A stretch of DNA of 64,000 nt from Cohnella sp. GbtcB17 (GCF_019091135.1 NZ_JAGXJW010000045.1:1-64000); one strand, 5' to 3'; shown: positions 53,592-63,607, counted from the stretch's first letter. Translations and numbers: made by a program. Notes: generated by a model not told the origin, from the sequence alone.

Positions 53592-54454
53592 AAATCGCCT
53601 ATTCCCCTTGTCCTAACGATACGTTTGTCTTCCATGCGTGGTCGGCGGGCCTGATCCCAGGCGCCCCTAGCCTGGACGTGACGTACGCCGACATCGACAT
53701 CACCAACGGCTTGTCCGAAGGCACGGAAGGTCCGGAGGTCATGAAAATCTCCTACGCGGCGCTGCCGTGGACGCATCCCGACTACGCGCTGCTGCCTTGC
53801 GGCGGCGCGCTCGGCCGCGGCTGCGGGCCGCTCGTGCTTACGGCCGGCGGAGCTGCGGACGGGCAATTCGACCCCGCCCTGCTGTCGGGCAAGACGGTAG
53901 CCGTGCCGAGCGAGCGCTCGACCGCCTACCTGTTGTTCCGCTTGTGGGCGTCTCAGAACGTTCCCGGCGGCGTCGGCCGCATCCTGGTCATGCCTTTCCA
54001 CCAGGTCATGCCGGCGGTGCAGCGCGGCGAGTTCGACGCTGGCCTCGACATCCTCGACGCCCGCTTCACCCACCAGCACTATGGCCTGACGATGCTGCAG
54101 GATCTGGGCAGCTGGCGGGAGCAGGATACCGGCCTTCCGATCCCGCTCGGCGCCATCGTCGCGAAGCGCTCGCTCGATCTGGAGGCGGTAGCCGGCTGGA
54201 TTCGCGCTTCCGTCGACTATGCATGGGCGAATCCCGAAGCTTCGCGCGAGTACGTGATGTCGCATGCGCAAGAGCTGTCGCCCGAGGTGGCCAAGTCGCA
54301 TATCGACTTGTATGTGAACCGCTTCACCCGCGATCTGGGCGAGGACGGCTTCGCGGCCGTCGACGCGCTCCTCGGCCGCGCCGCCGCGGAAGGCCTCGTG
54401 CCCGAAGCGCGCCTGGCGTCGCTCCGTCTGCGCAGCGGCGCAAACGCCCGCTAA
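53588..54454 (+). CDS. mqnD: 1,4-dihydroxy-6-naphthoate synthase
   Basis: A 288-residue protein of the MqnA/MqnD periplasmic-binding-like fold. It begins LKIAYSPCPNDTFVFHAWSAGLI, a strong MqnD signature, then DIDITNGLSEGTEGPEVMKISYAALP and PFHQVMPAVQRGEFDAGLDI. It forms 1,4-dihydroxy-6-naphthoate from cyclic dehypoxanthine futalosine. The TTG start overlaps the mqnB stop (TTGA) and follows AAGGAGG, so the genes are coupled. mqnA, mqnC and mqnE are not in this window. Confidence 0.94.
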   Translation: MKIAYSPCPNDTFVFHAWSAGLIPGAPSLDVTYADIDITNGLSEGTEGPEVMKISYAALPWTHPDYALLPCGGALGRGCGPLVLTAGGAADGQFDPALLSGKTVAVPSERSTAYLLFRLWASQNVPGGVGRILVMPFHQVMPAVQRGEFDAGLDILDARFTHQHYGLTMLQDLGSWREQDTGLPIPLGAIVAKRSLDLEAVAGWIRASVDYAWANPEASREYVMSHAQELSPEVAKSHIDLYVNRFTRDLGEDGFAAVDALLGRAAAEGLVPEARLASLRLRSGANAR

Positions 54455-54471
54455 ACCTGCTCGACCGCGCC

Positions 54472-54517
54472 AAACGGCCGCGCACGTCCCTTATGGACGG
54501 CGCGGCCGTTTTTTTGC
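54472..54517 (+). terminator. Terminator after mqnD
   Basis: A long perfect stem (AAACGGCCGCGC with GCGCGGCCGTTT, plus inner CGTCC/GGACG) ending in T7. Confidence 0.92.
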
Positions 54518-54604
54518 GCCGAACGGCGATTCACATAGCCGTCTGGCGTGTATGTACTAAACAGCGAAGCAGGCTGCGAATCGCAGCAACTGGAGGTTAT
54601 GCGA

Positions 54605-55423
54605 GTGGCGTCAAGCAGGTCGCAAGTTCCCTTCGAGGCGGTCAAATCGGCGGTCGCCGGTTCTGCCACGTATGCGTCGGGGGGCCGGTTCGGGCCGCGC
54701 AAGCAGCGCGATTTTGAGCTTTTGCTGCTGGATGCGGGCGAGATGCGCGTCACGATCGACGGCGCGCCTCAGCAGGTCAAGGCCGGACAAGCCATATTGT
54801 TGAAGCCCGGACATGTGGAGTCCTTCGATATAACAGGCAGCGACGTGACGCGGCACAATTGGGTCGCCGTGCAGATCGACAAGCGCTCGCTCCCCGGCGG
54901 CGATGCCGCCGAGCCCCCCGACGTATGGCCCGTGTCGCCGGAGATGAACAAGCTCGTCGAACTCATTCTCACCGTGCAGAACGAGCTGCCGAGCGACGGC
55001 GCAATCATGCGGAGCCTGGGCGCCGCCGTGCTCCGGCTCCAGCCCGAAGCGGACGGCGCGTCGGCGGAAGGCATCGAAACTTCGCCAGGCTCGCCTGCCG
55101 TCGAACGGGCGTTAGCCTGGATCCGCTCGCATTACGGAGGCGAGATCAAGCTGAGCGATCTGGCCTGGGAGGCCGGGGTCACGCCCGAGCATCTCGTGCG
55201 GCTGTTCAACAAATACGAGCACGAGACGCCGATTCATTATGTGTGGCGGTACCGGACCGAGCGGGCCGTGGAGCTGCTCGAGCATACGGGGCTGCCCGCC
55301 GCGGAGATCGCGCGCCAGTGCGGGTTCAAGACGCCCCATCATTTCTCGCGCACGCTCAAGCAGATCACGGGACGCACGCCGTCGGAAATCCGCAGGGCCA
55401 GCTGGAACGGCGAAGAGCTCTAG
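54605..55423 (+). CDS. AraC-family regulator (GH95/PatB-linked)
   Basis: A 272-residue regulator with a cupin-like N-terminus (RDFELLLLDAGEMRVTIDGAPQQVKAGQAILLKPG) and a complete AraC domain (VTPEHLVRLFNKYEHETP ... KTPHHFSRTLKQITGRTPSEIR). GTG 54605 lies 8 bases after GGAGG; ATG 54599 would be only two bases away. It is convergent with the aminotransferase gene and their ends overlap by 4 bases. Probably controls the nearby fucosidase-aminotransferase pair or another glycan locus. Confidence 0.85.
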   Translation: MASSRSQVPFEAVKSAVAGSATYASGGRFGPRKQRDFELLLLDAGEMRVTIDGAPQQVKAGQAILLKPGHVESFDITGSDVTRHNWVAVQIDKRSLPGGDAAEPPDVWPVSPEMNKLVELILTVQNELPSDGAIMRSLGAAVLRLQPEADGASAEGIETSPGSPAVERALAWIRSHYGGEIKLSDLAWEAGVTPEHLVRLFNKYEHETPIHYVWRYRTERAVELLEHTGLPAAEIARQCGFKTPHHFSRTLKQITGRTPSEIRRASWNGEEL

Positions 55424-56625
55424 CCTTCGCCCGCTTCCGCTTGTCCGGCCCCGGCGACTCCGGAGCCCCGGACGTTGGCCAGCGCTTGGGCGATCCTGTT
55501 CAGACCTTCCTCCAAGATCTCGCGCCGGGTCGCCAGATTGATGCGGATGCGCCCTTCTCCCTCGCTTACGAACGCGCCGCCGCCGCTTACGGCAACGCGC
55601 GCTTCCTCCACCATTAGACGGCCCAGCTCGGCCTGGCTCAGACCGAACGGCCGCATATCGATCCACAGCAGATAAGTCGCTTCCGGCACGTAGACGAGCG
55701 CCTCGGGCAGTCGTTCGGCGAAAAAGGTGGCCGCGAACGACGCATTTTCGCGCAAATACGTCAGGCATTCCTCCAGCCAGGCTTCTCCTTCCCGGTAAGC
55801 CGCCTCCGCCCCCGCGATCGACAACGGATTCGGCCCCCGGTAACCGAGCGCCTGATCGAGCCCTTTCCGAAGCGTCTCGTCGGTCGCCACGGCGAACGAC
55901 GTATGCAGCCCCGCCATATTAAACGTCTTGCTCGGCGCGATGAACGTAACGGTGCGCTCCGCCATGCCGGGCAGCGATGCGATCGGCTTATGCGCGCCCG
56001 ACAGAATCAGGTCCGAATGGATCTCGTCGGATGCGACCGTCACGCCGTAGGCGCCGCAGAGCTCCGTGAGCCGGTTCAGCTCGGCCTCCTCCCACACGCG
56101 TCCGGTCGGATTGTGCGGACTGCACAGCAGCAGCAGCTTCGCTCCCGTCAGCTTCAGCTTGGCCTCCAGATCTTCAAAATCGATCGTATACCTTCCATTC
56201 TCGATCTTCAACGGATTCAGCACCAGCTCACGGCCTTGTCCGGTCACCGCCTCGCCGAAAGGCCCGTAGACCGGGGGTTGCACGATGACGCTGTCGCCAG
56301 GCTGCGAATAAGCTTGCACCGCCGCCTTGAGCAGCGTCACGACGCCCGGCGCGAACAGCAGGTCGCTCGTGGCGACCTTCCATTCGAATCTGCGGTCCAG
56401 CCAGCCCGCCACCGCCTCGAACAACGAAGCGGGCAGCTCGGAATAGGTGAACAGTCCTTCGTCTACGCGACGCCGAAGCGCCTCCAATACGGGTGCCGGC
56501 GCTTCGAAGTCCATGTCGGCGACCCACAGCGGCAGCAGATTTTCTCCTTTGAACAGACGATCCGCACCGGACCATTTGAGCGAGTCGGGGCGCTTGAGCT
56601 CTACCTTTTTGTCAAACTTGTTCAT
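55420..56625 (-). CDS. patB: PatB/MalY-type PLP aminotransferase (cystathionine beta-lyase)
   Basis: A 401-residue fold-type I PLP enzyme. The N-terminal segment [20 protein letters not shown] and the pyridoxal lysine in [17 protein letters not shown] are characteristic of PatB/MalY C-S lyases; [15 protein letters not shown] is the usual aminotransferase block. It would cleave cystathionine or cysteine conjugates to a thiol, pyruvate and ammonia. Its ATG overlaps the fucosidase stop (ATGA) and AGGAGGGG precedes it, so it is the second gene of a GH95-patB unit, an unusual pairing of sugar and sulfur metabolism. Confidence 0.88.
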   Translation of the reverse strand: MNKFDKKVELKRPDSLKWSGADRLFKGENLLPLWVADMDFEAPAPVLEALRRRVDEGLFTYSELPASLFEAVAGWLDRRFEWKVATSDLLFAPGVVTLLKAAVQAYSQPGDSVIVQPPVYGPFGEAVTGQGRELVLNPLKIENGRYTIDFEDLEAKLKLTGAKLLLLCSPHNPTGRVWEEAELNRLTELCGAYGVTVASDEIHSDLILSGAHKPIASLPGMAERTVTFIAPSKTFNMAGLHTSFAVATDETLRKGLDQALGYRGPNPLSIAGAEAAYREGEAWLEECLTYLRENASFAATFFAERLPEALVYVPEATYLLWIDMRPFGLSQAELGRLMVEEARVAVSGGGAFVSEGEGRIRINLATRREILEEGLNRIAQALANVRGSGVAGAGQAEAGEG

Positions 56626-59024
56626 TGAATCCCCTCCTGTTCGTCGTGTCGGTCACGGGCGGGCTTGATCAGCCTGAACGATTGGCCCGCGACCGCGAGA
56701 AATATCAAGCGTCCGTCCTCCAGCTCGCACGGCACGGCGCGACCGGCTCCGTCCTCGACCGCGGCCGCTGCGCTCCCCGGCAGCCGTACCGCGCAGCGGC
56801 CGTCACGGTCGGCCGCGATGCGGACCTCCGCCCAGTCGCCGTACCGCCAATCGATATCGACGCGATAGCCGCCCCGCGCGCGCAAGCCGCGCACGCCGCC
56901 GGCCGGCCAAGCCACGGGTAGCGCAGGCAAAATCCGCAGCTCGCCCGCATGGCTCTGCAGCAGCATCTCGGCAATGCCTGCCGCTCCGCCGAAGTTGCCG
57001 TCGATCTGAAAAGGCGGATGCGCGTCCAGCAGGTTCGGATACGTGGACTTGGCGAGCAGCTGCGAGACATAGCGATGCGCTTCTTCGCCGCTGCCCAGCC
57101 TTGCCCACAAATTGACGAGCCAGGCGCAGCTCCAGCCGGTATGTCCGCTGCCGGCCGCCAGACGGAGCTCAAGGCTGCGGCGAACCGCAGCGGCCAGCTC
57201 AGGCGTGCCCAGGCGGTCGATTTGCTCGGCCGGGTACATGCCGTACAGGTGGGAGAAGTGCCGATGGCCCGGCGACTCCTCCTCGAACTCCTCAGACCAT
57301 TCGAGCAGTTGGCCCTTGCTGCCGATCCGGAACGGCTCGATCCGGTTCACCGCGTCCTGCAGCTCGAGTCGCCATGCTTCGTCCACACCGAGCTCGGCGC
57401 CGGCGTCGATCACGCTTTGCAGGAGCTCGGACAAAATAGAGAGGTCCATCGTCGTGCCCGCGGAGAGCGCGCATTGTCGGCCCTGCTCGTCCAGGAACAG
57501 ATTCTCCGGCGTTGACGCGGGCGAGGTGACGAGCTTCCCGGAGCCGTCCGGCACAAGCCAGTCGAGCGCGAAGCGCGCCGCCTCCTTCATGATCGGGTAG
57601 AAGCGCTCGGCTAGCTCCGCGCGGTCGCCGCCATACAAGTACCGCTCCCACAGATGTCTGCAAAGCCAAGCCGCGCTCATCGGCCAGAGCGACCAGCTGG
57701 CCGATCCTTCCACGGGGTTCGCCCTGCGCCAGACGTCCGTATTGTGATGCGACGTCCAGCCCCGGGCGCCATAGTGAATTCGCGCCGTCTCTTTGCCTTT
57801 GACGCTCAGCTCGCCGATCAGGTCGTACAGCGGTTCGGCCAGTTCATGCAAATCGAGCGCCTCGGCCGGCCAATAATTCATCTGCGTGTTGATATTGATC
57901 GTATAATTGCTCCGCCACGGCGGCGTCAGGTGATGGTTCCAGATGCCTTGAAGATTGGCCGCCTGCGTGCCGGGCCGCGAGCTTGAAATGAGCAAATATT
58001 TCGCATAATGAAAATACAGCTCCGTCAGCCCCGTATCCGCGCTGCCTTGATTTGCGCGCGCGAGCCGCTCGTCCGTAGGCAGCGCGGCCTGCTCGTCCAC
58101 GCCCGCGACGCCCAGCCGAAGATCGGTTCGGTCGAAAAAAGCGCGGTACGAATCCGTGTGCCGTTCGATCAGCACGTCGTACGACGCAAGCGAGGCGTCC
58201 GCCAGATCCTGCATGCAGCGCGAGACCGGGTCCGGTCCCGCGGCGGGATCGCTGTCGTAACCGGCGAAGCTCGTAGCCGCCGTCAGCAGCAGCGTCGCCC
58301 GCGACGCGCCCGATACGCGGATGCGGCCGTCCCCTTGCGTCTCGGCGCGTCCGTCCGTATCCACGACGCGAATGACCGCGGCGAACCCGGTTCCCCGCCC
58401 CGGCGCGTAGGCGACCTCCGGCGCGACGGACACGGGCGCGCGGCCACTCATGACCAGTGAGCCGTCCGCCATCGCCGACGTCTCGGCCGGATGCGGGCTC
58501 TCGAGCGATGCCGTGAAGCCGAGCGCGCCCGGCCTGCCGGCCGTAAGCCGCACGACAAGCGCCTGCTCGGTCGCCGAGACAAACGCCTCCCGCTTGAAGA
58601 CGACGCCGTCCTCTTCGTAAGACACGGTGTGCAGCGCTTGCGAGAGATCCAGCTTCCGGACGTATCCGGAAGGCGCTCCCGGGCTGAGCGCATCCACATC
58701 GATAAGCAGATTGCCGAGCGGCTGATAAGCTTCCGTATCGACGCTCAGCATATTCGCTTCGGCAAGCTGCTGCGCTTCCCAATACTTCCCTTCGGCGATC
58801 AGCTCCCGGCAGCGCGCCAGATGCGGGAGCGCGCCATGGTTGTTCGTATCCGCAGGCTCGCCCGACCAGAGCGTGTCTTCGTTCAGCATCATCCGCTCGC
58901 GCCGCGGGTCCCCGAACACCATCGCGCCGATGCGCCCGTTGCCGATCGGCAGCGCTTCGTTCCATTCCAACGCGGGCCGTCTGTACCAGAGCGTCCGCAA
59001 CCCTTCGTTTTTCCAGCTTGACAT
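56622..59024 (-). CDS. Alpha-L-fucosidase-type enzyme, glycoside hydrolase family 95
   Basis: An 800-residue GH95 protein. The N-terminal beta domain starts [27 protein letters not shown] with [17 protein letters not shown]; the catalytic (alpha/alpha)6 region includes [17 protein letters not shown] and [15 protein letters not shown], and the domain ends [23 protein letters not shown]. Family activities are alpha-L-fucosidase and alpha-L-galactosidase on host or plant glycans. There is no signal peptide. ATG 59024 is chosen (GAGGGAG upstream) over a start 20 codons earlier. Translationally coupled to patB. Confidence 0.92.
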   Translation of the reverse strand: MSSWKNEGLRTLWYRRPALEWNEALPIGNGRIGAMVFGDPRRERMMLNEDTLWSGEPADTNNHGALPHLARCRELIAEGKYWEAQQLAEANMLSVDTEAYQPLGNLLIDVDALSPGAPSGYVRKLDLSQALHTVSYEEDGVVFKREAFVSATEQALVVRLTAGRPGALGFTASLESPHPAETSAMADGSLVMSGRAPVSVAPEVAYAPGRGTGFAAVIRVVDTDGRAETQGDGRIRVSGASRATLLLTAATSFAGYDSDPAAGPDPVSRCMQDLADASLASYDVLIERHTDSYRAFFDRTDLRLGVAGVDEQAALPTDERLARANQGSADTGLTELYFHYAKYLLISSSRPGTQAANLQGIWNHHLTPPWRSNYTININTQMNYWPAEALDLHELAEPLYDLIGELSVKGKETARIHYGARGWTSHHNTDVWRRANPVEGSASWSLWPMSAAWLCRHLWERYLYGGDRAELAERFYPIMKEAARFALDWLVPDGSGKLVTSPASTPENLFLDEQGRQCALSAGTTMDLSILSELLQSVIDAGAELGVDEAWRLELQDAVNRIEPFRIGSKGQLLEWSEEFEEESPGHRHFSHLYGMYPAEQIDRLGTPELAAAVRRSLELRLAAGSGHTGWSCAWLVNLWARLGSGEEAHRYVSQLLAKSTYPNLLDAHPPFQIDGNFGGAAGIAEMLLQSHAGELRILPALPVAWPAGGVRGLRARGGYRVDIDWRYGDWAEVRIAADRDGRCAVRLPGSAAAAVEDGAGRAVPCELEDGRLIFLAVAGQSFRLIKPARDRHDEQEGIQ

Positions 59025-59162
59025 CCGTTCTCCCTCACTCCGCTTGCAGACTGTTCCGGCATCCTGCCGGGCGAATACCTCCATGCTATCAGAAGGGGTC
59101 GGGAATGTGAACGCCTATTTGGAGACACGCGGTATAATGGAGAATAGATCGGAGGGTTGTTC

Positions 59163-60200
59163 ATGAACTTAAGCATATTGGACCAGGCGCCGCTCGTCGC
59201 CGGCCAGAGCCCGGGCGACGCGCTGCGCTGCTCGGCGGCGCTCGCACAGGCCGGCGAGCGCTTGGGCTACGCGCGCTACTGGATCGCCGAGCATCACGAT
59301 CTCGGCGGGCTCGCCTGCTCGACGCCCGAAGTGATGCTCGGCATGATCGGCGCCGTCACCTCGCGCATTCGGATCGGGGCCGGCGCGATCCTGCTGCCCT
59401 ACTACAAGCCGTACAAGGTCGCGGAGACGTTCCGCCTCCTCGCTTCCCTGTTCCCGGGACGGATCGATCTCGGCGTCGCCAGATCTCCCGGCGGCCCGGC
59501 GGAGATATCGATGGCGCTGTCGGACAACTACCTCGAGCGCGCGCTGCGAATGCCCGATGACTTCGCCGCACTTGTGCGTTACCTGGACGGCGAAAAACCC
59601 GGAACCCCGGAAGCGGGTCACGGGGAAGCCGATCGCGTGAAAGCGGCAGATGAAACGGTTCGTCCGCCGACGGGCGGCGCCGGCGTCGGCCCCGCGCCAT
59701 GGGTGCTCGGCACGAGCGTCAAAAGCGCAAGCCTGGCCGCCGCATACGGGACGGGCTATGCTTACGGCTATTTTATGAACCGCGAAAATACACGCGATGC
59801 GATCGCCGCCTATCGCAGCGGCTTCGACGGGTCGCGCGGCGATCGTCCTTACGTCGTTCTGGCCGTGTCGGCCGTCTGCGCCGATACGCAGGAACGGGCC
59901 GAAGCGATCGCCCGCAGCGTGCGGGCCTGGCGCTTGCTGGCCGGCCAGGGCCGCGGCGAGACGGGCATTCCCCATCCGGACGAAGCGGCGCGCCTGCTCG
60001 GCGAGTCCGGGCCGGCAGCGTTCGGTGAGCCTGGCTCCGAGCACGCCCTGATCGTCGGCGATCCCTCGCAGGTTCGCGACCGGCTGCGGGCGCTGCGCGA
60101 GACGTTCGACGCGGACGAGCTCATGATCGTATCGTACGCGCACGACTTTGCCGACCGCGTTCGCTCGTACGAGCTCATCATGGAAGCCTGCGCCGACTAG
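59163..60200 (+). CDS. LLM-class flavin-dependent oxidoreductase
   Basis: A 345-residue luciferase-like monooxygenase-fold protein beginning MNLSILDQAPLVAGQSPGDAL, with RYWIAEHHDLGGLACSTPEVMLG, GAGAILLPYYKPYKVAETFRLLASLFPGRIDLGVARSPGG and VLGTSVKSASLAAAYG. This subgroup (MsnO8/YceB/YwcH-like) uses reduced FMN; substrates are generally unknown. ATG 59163 lies 6 bases after GGAGGG, and TATAAT is at 59133-59138. The 3' end overlaps the convergent lipase-like gene by 4 bases. Confidence 0.88.
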   Translation: MNLSILDQAPLVAGQSPGDALRCSAALAQAGERLGYARYWIAEHHDLGGLACSTPEVMLGMIGAVTSRIRIGAGAILLPYYKPYKVAETFRLLASLFPGRIDLGVARSPGGPAEISMALSDNYLERALRMPDDFAALVRYLDGEKPGTPEAGHGEADRVKAADETVRPPTGGAGVGPAPWVLGTSVKSASLAAAYGTGYAYGYFMNRENTRDAIAAYRSGFDGSRGDRPYVVLAVSAVCADTQERAEAIARSVRAWRLLAGQGRGETGIPHPDEAARLLGESGPAAFGEPGSEHALIVGDPSQVRDRLRALRETFDADELMIVSYAHDFADRVRSYELIMEACAD

Positions 60201-61129
60201 CGCATCCGCTCGAGCAGCCGCGCCGTCAGCCAAGGCCATATCGCCGCGAGCGTCTCGTCCATGTTCGTTCGGCCGTCGTCTGCGGTATAAGGCGAGCCGT
60301 CGCGAAAATAATCGGCGTGTCCCCCGGCGATCCGGACGGCCGCGCGGGCGCCCGGCGCATGAAGATCGCCGCGCCAGCCGGGCAGCAGCCTGCCCGCGTT
60401 TTTGCTCCAGCCGCCGAAGGACCCGATCCTGCAGATCGGGTCCGCCGCCTTGCCCGCGGCCAGCGTCTGTGGCCGCGCAGATGCCGGCGTCTGCGCGCCG
60501 TTCGCCGCACCGCGGGCCTCCCGCGTCCGCTCCGCCTGCACGTAGAGCACCGCGTCGCGCAGCGGTCCGGGAATGCGGCACTTCGGCGATCCGATCATGA
60601 CGACAGGGCTCGGCAGCCCGCCTTCGCGCGCGAGCAGCAGCCCTGACGCATGCACGGCAGCCACCCCGCCCGCGCTATGGCCGACGAATAGCGCGAGCTC
60701 CTTTGGACGATCGGCTGCACGCTCCCCATTCGCCGCTGACGCCTGTCCCTCTCGTACCGCTTCCTCTTCTTGCCGATTTTTTCGGGCGTCCGATTCGGAC
60801 CGGTCCCGATCGAGCTCGGCCAAAACGCGACGCCCCCCGATGGAGCGCTCGTACCTCCGATACGGAAGCATGATGTCAAAGCGCGCCTCCCGGATTTGCG
60901 GCAGCAGCCTCCTGTGCCAATCGTCGTACGGAAAGAGCACGCGGCCGCGCACCTCGCACCCGAGCGCAGCCAGACGCGCGGCGAGCGTCGCGTTCAAGCC
61001 GTCGAGAAAACGAGGCGCGCTGCGCACACCGTTCAGCACGTACAATCGCAGCAGATAGCCGGCGCCTGCGGCGTTCGACGTCTGCGTCCCGGGCATCCGA
61101 ATCCCCGCCGTCACTCCCGCTCCGATCAC
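60197..61129 (-). CDS. Alpha/beta-hydrolase fold (lipase-like) protein
   Basis: A 310-residue protein with YLLRLYVLNGVRSAPRFLDGL near the start and the nucleophile elbow ALFVGHSAGGVAAVHA, then MIGSPKCRIP and a His in IAGGHADYF. A charged Arg/Glu-rich insert lies around residues 105-140. The fold is clear; the substrate is not. Its start overlaps the M48 peptidase stop by 4 bases, so the two are coupled. Confidence 0.72.
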   Translation of the reverse strand: MIGAGVTAGIRMPGTQTSNAAGAGYLLRLYVLNGVRSAPRFLDGLNATLAARLAALGCEVRGRVLFPYDDWHRRLLPQIREARFDIMLPYRRYERSIGGRRVLAELDRDRSESDARKNRQEEEAVREGQASAANGERAADRPKELALFVGHSAGGVAAVHASGLLLAREGGLPSPVVMIGSPKCRIPGPLRDAVLYVQAERTREARGAANGAQTPASARPQTLAAGKAADPICRIGSFGGWSKNAGRLLPGWRGDLHAPGARAAVRIAGGHADYFRDGSPYTADDGRTNMDETLAAIWPWLTARLLERMR

Positions 61130-62403
61130 CGCGCCGCCTCCCCGTGCTCAGACGCGTACCGTTCGGCCTGCACGATCCGCGCCATGTCGCTCGGATGCGT
61201 CGAACGAAGCCACTTCACGAGCAGCGGCGGATTCACGTCGCTCAGCGCGGCGACCGCCAGCTTCTGATGCATCGTCACCGCTCCGTCGGCCGTGCCGAGC
61301 AGCTCGAGCGCGTACCGGTCCGCGGCCGCCTCGGCGTGTCTGGATACGGCGTTGGAGACGGGCAGCGCCGCAAAATTCAGCGCAGACAGCAGCAGCAGAA
61401 TGAGCGGTAGCGCGTTCATATCCGAGACGCGTTCAATGCCCCACGCCTTGCCTTTCGTCCGCAAGACAACGCCGAAGATGCCGCCGCCGATCCAGAGCAG
61501 CACGAAGGAGCTGCCGATCGCGCCGACCGCGCTCCATTCCAGATGATGCTTGACGTAGTGGCCCATCTCGTGCGCCATAATCTGCATAATCTCCGGCTGG
61601 TCCAGTCTGGCGAGCGCCGTGTCCCACAGCACGATGCGAAGCGATCCGCCGATGCCGGACACGTAGGCATTGATCGCGTTCGTCTTGGCCGACATATGCG
61701 CTTCGTACACCCGATCCGCCGGAATATCGGCCTTGCCCGCCAGGTCCAGGATCGCGGACTCGAGCGCAGGATCGGACAATTCCCCGAACTTGTCGTAAAG
61801 CGGATCGATGACGACAGGCTGAACGTACATCATGAACAGCGTAAACGGAACCGACAGGAGCCAAAGCCGAAGCCACCAGCGGCCGCCGCGAGACATGATC
61901 CATCTGGCAACGGCATAGACGGTCACCATCGTGGCGTAACCGATCGCGAAGTCGAGCCCCCGGTCTTCCAGCCAGCTCCCCGCGGTCTGCGTCGAGATGC
62001 CGTAGCTGCGCGACACCGAATAGCTGGCGATCTTGAGCGGCAAATACAGCAAGGTGGATGCCGCATAGACGAGCAAAACGTAAAAAGGCAGACGCATAAG
62101 CGCCGGCAGCCTGCTGCTCTCGATCCGCGCCTTCCAGGCGCGCGACCAGCCGCCGGTCAGCAGAAACAAATAGATCGCCCATTGCCAGGGCCAGCTAAGA
62201 AAAAAGATGCCGTTCCGGATCGCGTTCAGCGTCGCGCTCTCGCGAAGCTGATCCGCCGTATAAAAAAGGGACGGGTCGGCAGCGCTGCCTTTGTATGCGT
62301 CCGGCACCGCGTTCGGCGACGTATACCATACGTACAGAAGGATGATCGCCGCGCAGGCCGCCAACCATAAGCCGTACTTTCGAAGCCGCAAGACGATGAA
62401 CAT
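61126..62403 (-). CDS. M48 family metallopeptidase (Ste24/HtpX-like)
   Basis: A 425-residue integral membrane zinc protease with about seven hydrophobic segments. The active site MAHEMGHYVKHH contains HEMGH at residues 278-282, and the third ligand Glu lies in SRHAEAAADRYALELLG. Architecture and the preceding region AKTNAINAYVSGIG match the CAAX protease 1 (Ste24) branch more than short HtpX. It likely takes part in membrane-protein quality control. AAGGAGAG precedes the ATG. Confidence 0.92.
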   Translation of the reverse strand: MFIVLRLRKYGLWLAACAAIILLYVWYTSPNAVPDAYKGSAADPSLFYTADQLRESATLNAIRNGIFFLSWPWQWAIYLFLLTGGWSRAWKARIESSRLPALMRLPFYVLLVYAASTLLYLPLKIASYSVSRSYGISTQTAGSWLEDRGLDFAIGYATMVTVYAVARWIMSRGGRWWLRLWLLSVPFTLFMMYVQPVVIDPLYDKFGELSDPALESAILDLAGKADIPADRVYEAHMSAKTNAINAYVSGIGGSLRIVLWDTALARLDQPEIMQIMAHEMGHYVKHHLEWSAVGAIGSSFVLLWIGGGIFGVVLRTKGKAWGIERVSDMNALPLILLLLSALNFAALPVSNAVSRHAEAAADRYALELLGTADGAVTMHQKLAVAALSDVNPPLLVKWLRSTHPSDMARIVQAERYASEHGEAAR

Positions 62404-62529
62404 GTCGACTCTCCTTGCCGGTCGTTTTTCTTCATCATAAAAGCTGGCCGTCCCGATTGCAAAAAAGAACCGTACGCCCTATGATCGTATCAACGCCAAT
62501 CATTCGCCATATACCGGAGGTTCCGCCGC

Positions 62530-62712
62530 ATGCAGACGCATCCGCTTCAATTCGTCATTTTCGGAATATTAATCGTCATTTTCGGCGTCGCCGACCTCCT
62601 CTTCCTCAATCCTTACGTAGGCGCCATTCTCGTGGTCGCCGGCATCGCGCTGGCCGTCTTCGGCTGGCGGCGGGTACGAATGTCCAAGAAGAGCCGGCCT
62701 CCCCGGACATGA
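62530..62712 (+). CDS. Small two-helix membrane protein (60 residues)
   Basis: A 60-residue protein: MQTHPLQFVIFGILIVIFG, then DLLFLNPYVGAILVVAGIALAVFGW and a basic tail (RRVRMSKKSRPPRT). GGAGG lies 9 bases before the ATG. Family not recognised. It is divergent from the M48 peptidase gene. Confidence 0.65.
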   Translation: MQTHPLQFVIFGILIVIFGVADLLFLNPYVGAILVVAGIALAVFGWRRVRMSKKSRPPRT

Positions 62713-62809
62713 AATGGATTCGTATAGGCTATAGCATAAGCCGATCCCAGCAATCCACATACACTGACTGAGCAACGAGCATTTAACCTCGGACACGGTG
62801 GTGATAGCG

Positions 62810-62911
62810 ATGGGATATCCGGTTGAAGGCGGCGGCTACGGCAGCGGCGCAGCGTTCGCGCTCGTTATGTTCGTTTTGCTCGTCATCATTTTGCGGGTCG
62901 GCTTTTTCTAA
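62810..62911 (+). CDS. YjcZ-type small protein (33 residues)
   Basis: A 33-residue frame from ATG 62810 to TAA: MGYPVEGGGYGSGAAFALV followed by MFVLLVIILRVGFF. The Gly/Tyr-rich start and a single hydrophobic helix ending in a bulky aromatic pair are typical of the YjcZ / sporulation-associated small protein family in Bacilli. GGTGGTGAT lies about 8 bases upstream. It is followed by a strong terminator. Confidence 0.8.
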   Translation: MGYPVEGGGYGSGAAFALVMFVLLVIILRVGFF

Positions 62912-62926
62912 ACGATCCGGCCAACG

Positions 62927-62974
62927 AAAGAACGGCCTCGAAGGGGAGCCTTTCGCCCTTCAAGGCCGTTCTTT
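62927..62974. terminator. Bidirectional terminator between the YjcZ-type gene and the response regulator
   Basis: A perfect 12-bp stem (AAAGAACGGCCT with AGGCCGTTCTTT) continued inward by GAAGG/CCTTC. Confidence 0.9.
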
Positions 62975-63004
62975 ACTCTTAACCGATACGCAGGGCTCGA
63001 TTCA

Positions 63005-63607
63005 TCAGCCCAGCCAGCCGTTGCGTTCGGCAATCAGCGTCGCTTCGATTCGGTTTTTGGCGTCCAGCTTCTGAATCGCCTCGGACAAGTAGTTGCGTAC
63101 CGTGCCGTGCGACAGGAACAGCCTCGATGCGATCTCGCCCGCGCCAAGCCCCGCGCCGGCCAGCTTCAGCACTTCCCGCTCCCTTTCGGTGAGCGGATTT
63201 TCGGCTTCCCAGAGCTGCATCGCCAGCTCGGGGCTGACGGCGCGCCCGCCGCCGTGAACCGACCGCAGCGCGGCGCCGAGCTCGTCAATCGGCGAATCCT
63301 TCAGCAGGAAGCCTTTGACGCCTGCCCGCATCGCACGCTGAAAATAGCCCGATCGCGAAAACGTCGTCAGAATGACGACCTTGCAGCCGTGCTTCGTTTC
63401 CTTTAATCGCTCCGCGACGTCGAGCCCGGTCAGCTTCGGCATTTCAATATCCATCACGCACAGATCGGGATCGAGCGTTTCGATCATCCGAAGCGCCTGC
63501 TCGCCGTCCGCCGCTTGTCCGACGACCTCGATGTCGTCCTCGAGATCGAGCAGGGCGCTAAGCGCCCCCCGCAGCATGCCTTGATCCTCCGCAACGATGA
63601 CTCTCAC
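63005..63607 (-). CDS. NarL/LuxR-type response regulator
   Basis: A 200-residue regulator with a receiver domain (RVIVAEDQGMLRGAL; phosphorylated Asp53 in CVMDIEMPKLTG; Thr/Lys in LTTFSRSG and LLKDSPIDEL) and a LuxR-type helix-turn-helix (LTEREREVLKLAGAGLGAGEIASRLFLSHGTVRNYL split over about 138-172). It resembles DesR-like regulators of Bacilli. GTG start; its first bases overlap the stop of the kinase remnant (GTGA), the usual kinase-regulator coupling, but the kinase is now mostly missing. Confidence 0.92.
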   Translation of the reverse strand: MRVIVAEDQGMLRGALSALLDLEDDIEVVGQAADGEQALRMIETLDPDLCVMDIEMPKLTGLDVAERLKETKHGCKVVILTTFSRSGYFQRAMRAGVKGFLLKDSPIDELGAALRSVHGGGRAVSPELAMQLWEAENPLTEREREVLKLAGAGLGAGEIASRLFLSHGTVRNYLSEAIQKLDAKNRIEATLIAERNGWLG

